Source: JALYGJ01 sp036558545
Lineage (GTDB): Bacteria > Chloroflexota > Limnocylindria > Limnocylindrales > CSP1-4
DNA: 64,000 bases
Direction of reading: 5' to 3'
NCBI GenBank assembly: GCA_036558545.1
Contig: DATBFJ010000117.1
Location: forward strand, 1 to 64,000
The translations under genes and the position numbers were made by a program. This document shows positions 60,746 through 64,000 of this stretch, piece by piece; within the stretch, counting starts at the first letter, position 1, and the number at the start of each line of letters is the position of its first letter. The notes under the pieces were generated by a model. That model ran no database searches. It was not told the DNA's origin and saw only the letters and a list, made by a program, of their open reading frames with translations.

Positions 60746-61441
60746 TTACTCGTCCTTCTTCGTGCTCGAACTGGTCGATCGAGATCGCGTGGCCTTCGGC
60801 TTGGCCTCAGTTGACGCTGCTGCCTTGCTTGAAGCCTTGGTCGTCGTCTTTGTCGTCTTAGCCGCGTTTGCGTCAGCCTTCGCTGCCTTGGCAGCTGGTT
60901 TTTCTGCAGCTGCCTTCGTGGTCGTCTTGCGCGGCGCGCTCTTGGCCGGAGTCTTGGTTTCCGCCTTCTCTGCCGCCTCGGCCTTCTCCACCTTGGCCGC
61001 GTCTGCGGCGAGTTTGGCGGCCAGGGCCTGGTCTGCAGCGGCCTTCTTGTCTGCCTCTGCCTGGGCCTGCCTGCGCTCGGCCTGCTCGTCCTTCTTCTGT
61101 GCGCCGGCCTCGTCAGCGGCCGAGCGGCCGTTGAAGCGGATATCCGCAACGCGCAGGACGGTCTGCTCCTGGCGGTGTCCCTTCTTGGCGCGGTGGCGCG
61201 CCTTGGGCCGGTACTTGAAAACGATGACCTTCTCGCCACGATCCTGGCGAAGCACGTCAGCGGTGACCAGCGCGTCCGCAACGGTCGGCGTACCCACCTG
61301 GGCACTGTCGCCGTCCGCGACGAGCAGCACGCGGTCGAAGTTGACCGTCGTGCCGGGCATGGCGTCGAGGCGCTCGACGGCGAGCTCGCTGCCGAGCTCA
61401 ACTCGATACTGCTTGCCGCCCGTTTCGATTACTGCGTACAT
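60746..61441 (-). CDS. rplU: 50S ribosomal protein L21 with long Ala/Lys-rich C-terminal tail
   Basis: 231 residues against ~103 usual. The core, residues 1-105, is normal L21: MYAVIETGGKQYRVELGSEL, then VIVFKYRPKARHRAKKGHRQ, TVLRVADI. The remaining ~125 residues are almost only Ala, Lys, Glu, Thr and Arg (for example KAETKTPAKSAPRKTTTKAA), like a histone H1 tail. No stop or frameshift separates the two parts. GGAGAACC before the ATG is a good ribosome-binding site. It heads the long minus-strand run. The 238 bases upstream (61442-61679) hold no gene and no confident promoter. Confidence 0.95.
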   Translation of the reverse strand: MYAVIETGGKQYRVELGSELAVERLDAMPGTTVNFDRVLLVADGDSAQVGTPTVADALVTADVLRQDRGEKVIVFKYRPKARHRAKKGHRQEQTVLRVADIRFNGRSAADEAGAQKKDEQAERRQAQAEADKKAAADQALAAKLAADAAKVEKAEAAEKAETKTPAKSAPRKTTTKAAAEKPAAKAAKADANAAKTTKTTTKASSKAAASTEAKPKATRSRSTSSSTKKDE

Positions 61442-61679
61442 GGTTCTCCGGATTCGCCAGTGCGCCGCTGGTGCGGCCGGCGCGTGGCGGTGACTATCAA
61501 GCTGTTCCGATGGGACGCTGCCGGGCGCGACGGCACGCGAACGTGGTCGCCGGCGCGAACTCAGAGGATAACACGTGACGCTTTCTGAGCCACCTTGCCG
61601 GCATAGGACCAGTGCTTCCCCCGCGAGAGTACGTCCTTCCCCTGACCGATCCGACCCTCACAGTCGACTATTCCCCCAG

Positions 61680-62138
61680 ATGACACAAGACCCGCGATAC
61701 ACCTACTACGCGATGCTGATGCTCGCCGAAAACGCGGATGCTGAAATCATCAGCACCGTCTATCGCAAGCTCGCACAGCGTTTCCACCCCGACGTCGATA
61801 CCTCGGCAGAGGCCGCACGTCGGATGAGCGAGATCAACGATGCCTACGCCACCCTTCGGGACGCCGAGAAGCGCCGAAAGTACGACGCCTGGCTCAAGAG
61901 CCGACGAGATCGGCGAAAGAGCGACCGGATGATCATCCAGCAGGGTGACCTGGCATACGGCTCCGCAGGTGTCCCTGATGGCCCACCCGCGGGCAGCCTG
62001 CTCGAGTTCGGGCGTTACCAGGGCTGGACCATAGGCCAGGTCCGCCGGCGCGACCCGGAATACCTGGAGTGGTTGATGCGTGTGCCTATAGGCCAGCGTT
62101 ATCGCGACGAAATAGGACGCACGCTGGCGCAGCGCTAG
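61680..62138 (+). CDS. J-domain protein with ExoX-C-like C-terminal module
   Basis: 152 residues from ATG 61680; the frame runs back to 61575. The J domain (YTYYAMLMLAENADAEIISTVYRKLAQRFHPDVDT) has the HPD loop and ends MSEINDAYATLRDAEKRRKYD. A linker leads to LEFGRYQGWTIGQVRRRDPEYLEWLMR, the pattern of the small module found at the C-terminus of exonuclease X. The J domain would stimulate a DnaK partner; the C-terminal part may bind nucleic acid. Its stop is shared with rodA's stop through the palindrome CTAG. Confidence 0.85.
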   Translation: MTQDPRYTYYAMLMLAENADAEIISTVYRKLAQRFHPDVDTSAEAARRMSEINDAYATLRDAEKRRKYDAWLKSRRDRRKSDRMIIQQGDLAYGSAGVPDGPPAGSLLEFGRYQGWTIGQVRRRDPEYLEWLMRVPIGQRYRDEIGRTLAQR

Positions 62139-63286
62139 CTCGTGCTCGGCGCTCTCGCCCGCCGAATGTTGATGCTCTGAAGTAACCCGAGCGCAATCGC
62201 GGTGCTCACCAGCGATGCGCCGCCGTGCGTGATGAACGGCAGCGGGATGCCGGTCACCGGCATGATGCCCGCGACCATGCCGGCATTGACCAGCATCTGG
62301 AACACGATCATCGCGGCAGTCCCACCGGCAAACGCGACGCCGAAGACGGATTCGGATCGCCAACCGATGACGAGCACGCGCCAGATCAGGCCGATGAACA
62401 GCAGAAAAACGACGAGACCGCCGATGAAGCCGAGCTCCTCGAGCAGGACTGCGAACGCGAAGTCTGTCGACTGGACGGGCAGCAATCCGGATGCGGCACC
62501 CGCGGTCAAGCCTTTGCCGAAGATGCCGCCGGATCCCACCGCTATCTGCGCCTGCGCGACCTGGAAGCCGGCCCCAGTGGGGTCGGACGTGGGGTCCAGG
62601 AATGACAGCACCCGCAGCTGCTGATATGGCAACAGCAGCGACCAGATGACGGGCAGTGTCGCCAAGGCGGCCGCGGCCAGCAACAGCATCCAGCGCAGGC
62701 TGGCACCGGCCAGGAACAGGGCTCCGACCATGATTGCTACGAGAACCAGCGCCGTGCCGAGGTCCGGCTGAATCATGATCAACGCGAATGGCGGCGCCGT
62801 CAGTAGCCCCGCGCCGACGATCGTACTCAAGCTCTTGATCCGGTCGGCGCGATGGGCCAGGAACGTGGCCAATACCGCGATCATCAGGACCTTCGAGATC
62901 TCCGAGAACTGGAAGGTCAGACCTGCCACGGAGATCCACCGTTGCGCGCCGTTGATCTCGATGCCTATCGCCATGGTCAAGAGCAACAGGCCGATGTTCA
63001 CCAGGTACAGCAGCCATGAAAAGGTGCGCAGCCAGCGGTAGTCAAAAGCCGCCGAGACCGTGAACGCGACGATGGCTACGGCGAACCACATGAGTCCGCG
63101 AGTGAACGTCGATCCGGCCGCCAGCGGCCCGCCTTCCGTGCTGTTGGTCCACGCCATCAGCAGGCCGATGATCGCCAGCGCGAGGGCGTAGAACGCAAGT
63201 TGAATGTCAAGCGAGCGCCAGCTGCCCGATTCCGGACGCGCCAGCAGGCTACTCGTTGGGGCGCGTTCTACGCGCATTGCGGTCAT
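62135..63286 (-). CDS. rodA: Peptidoglycan glycosyltransferase RodA
   Basis: 383 residues, ten TM segments of the SEDS family: LAFYALALAIIGLLMAWTNS, GAQRWISVAGLTFQFSEISKVLMIAVLATFLA (conserved WI and Q-SE motif), ALIMIQPDLGTALVLVAI and PLPFITHGGASLVSTAIALGLL. Role: polymerises glycan strands during cell elongation with PBP2, encoded 19 bases upstream. It overlaps the J-domain gene's stop by four bases. Confidence 0.95.
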   Translation of the reverse strand: MTAMRVERAPTSSLLARPESGSWRSLDIQLAFYALALAIIGLLMAWTNSTEGGPLAAGSTFTRGLMWFAVAIVAFTVSAAFDYRWLRTFSWLLYLVNIGLLLLTMAIGIEINGAQRWISVAGLTFQFSEISKVLMIAVLATFLAHRADRIKSLSTIVGAGLLTAPPFALIMIQPDLGTALVLVAIMVGALFLAGASLRWMLLLAAAALATLPVIWSLLLPYQQLRVLSFLDPTSDPTGAGFQVAQAQIAVGSGGIFGKGLTAGAASGLLPVQSTDFAFAVLLEELGFIGGLVVFLLFIGLIWRVLVIGWRSESVFGVAFAGGTAAMIVFQMLVNAGMVAGIMPVTGIPLPFITHGGASLVSTAIALGLLQSINIRRARAPSTS

Positions 63287-63305
63287 CGGCCGGCCTGTGG
63301 GCTCA

Positions 63306-64000
63306 TCAGTTGCTGTAGAAGTTGTCCTGCTGCAGCAGGTCTGGCCGCGTCAGGTCGACGCCCAGGTGGTAATGCTCCTGGAGGAAGTACTTGACGATCT
63401 CCGTCGCCGCATTGCCCTTCGTGTTGGAGTTGTAGGCGAAGGCGACTATTGCCAGCTGTGAGTCGGTCTTCGCCGGATCTCCGGACTGTGTGGCCGTGAA
63501 GTTCGGCACGAAGGCAACGAACCAGGTGTGGAATGGCAGCCGCCCTTCGGCGTCCCGTGTCCCGAACTCGGCTGTGCCCGTCTTGCCCGCCACGACAAGC
63601 GGCTCGTCAACCAGGTTGAAGGTGTGTCGCGTCGTCACGACCTCGCGCGCGGCGAGTCTCATCGTCTCGAGAACGTCCTGGGAGACACCGACCTGCTGCA
63701 GAACCTGGGGCTGGAAGTCCTGCACGACGCTGCCGTCGGGAGCAAGAACGCGACGAACGATCTGCGGCACATACAGCGTGCCACCGTTGGCCAGGGCCGC
63801 GTACGCGTTGAGCACCTGGAGCGGCGTGGCGGCGTCATATCCCTGGCCGATGCCCGCCTGGTAGACCTCGCCCGGGAACACGTCCTGGCCAAAGACACTT
63901 TGCTTCCAATCGTTCGTGGGAATGATGCCGCGCACTTCGCCGGGCAGGTCGATGCCCGTTTTCTGGCCAAAGCCAAACTGCTGCGCCCAGTAGGCAAGCC
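63306..64000 (-). CDS. mrdA: Penicillin-binding protein 2 (3' part, truncated by window)
   Basis: Coding continues to the right edge (YWAQQFGFGQKTGIDLPGEV is read before the first internal start), so the N-terminal part lies outside. The visible transpeptidase domain has QAGIGQGYDAATPLQVLNAYAALANGG, the KTG box in VVAGKTGTAEFG, and FHTWFVAFVPNF. The SxxK and SxN boxes are beyond the window. It is the partner of RodA, in the standard mrdA-rodA order. Role: crosslinking of lateral wall. Confidence 0.93.
   Translation of the reverse strand, partial: LAYWAQQFGFGQKTGIDLPGEVRGIIPTNDWKQSVFGQDVFPGEVYQAGIGQGYDAATPLQVLNAYAALANGGTLYVPQIVRRVLAPDGSVVQDFQPQVLQQVGVSQDVLETMRLAAREVVTTRHTFNLVDEPLVVAGKTGTAEFGTRDAEGRLPFHTWFVAFVPNFTATQSGDPAKTDSQLAIVAFAYNSNTKGNAATEIVKYFLQEHYHLGVDLTRPDLLQQDNFYSN

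Overview
High-GC bacterial chromosome segment with no rRNA, tRNA, CRISPR or transposon visible. The gene set is a Tad/Flp pilus locus without a secretin, DUF5317, DUF1385, a RodA/PBP2/MreB wall system, a complete F0F1 ATP synthase operon and no outer-membrane biogenesis genes. This points to a free-living, probably monoderm bacterium. My best guess is Chloroflexota (Limnocylindria/Ellin6529-like); that placement is inference and could not be tested here.

Region by region. (1) 1-3571: 5'-truncated MalT/AfsR-like STAND ATPase with a SARP/BTAD output domain. It is followed by a leader with hairpins, two tiny unlisted reading frames (10 and 29 codons) and two hairpins. (2) 3605-8126: membrane HD-GYP c-di-GMP phosphodiesterase, a DUF5317-MFS fusion, and two small single-pass membrane proteins. 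(3) 8138-18614: protein-isoaspartate methyltransferase, LmbE-type deacetylase and a battery of membrane and soluble glycosyltransferases on both strands. (4) 18611-28099: two DegS-like kinases flanking a NarL-type regulator, then three small Flp pilins (all below the usual ORF cutoff) with intrinsic terminators, then cpaB, cpaE/tadZ, cpaF/tadA, tadB and tadC. (5) 28168-35726: large membrane glycosyltransferase, YbhN-like flippase, GT4, polysaccharide pyruvyltransferase, and a convergent methyltransferase/GT2 pair. (6) 35806-40245: DUF192, GT87, ComF, ArsR-DUF2087 regulator, endonuclease IV and an XRE regulator. (7) 61441 down to 40338, all on the minus strand: a 21-gene colinear run rplU-rpmA-rpmE-DUF1385-prfA-debranching enzyme-prmC-tsaC-glyA-wecA-atpZBEFHAGDC-murA-mreB-PHP-flippase, with many stop/start overlaps. 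(8) 61680-64000: J-domain protein, RodA and the 3' part of PBP2.

How the genes fit together. The two-component module next to the pilins probably controls the Tad pilus. The sugar-transfer genes around it fit pilus or cell-surface glycan assembly, with WecA as a possible lipid-carrier starter. The long minus-strand run joins translation, termination, energy generation and wall synthesis (MurA, MreB). The points I would look at first are: the PHP gene that has no standard start codon and appears to start at CTG inside the mreB stop; the second pilus-locus kinase with an intact phospho-acceptor His but no recognisable ATP-binding boxes; the micro-ORF pair behind the STAND-SARP regulator; the DUF5317-MFS fusion; MurA with Asp in place of the catalytic Cys; and the Ala/Lys-rich tail on L21.
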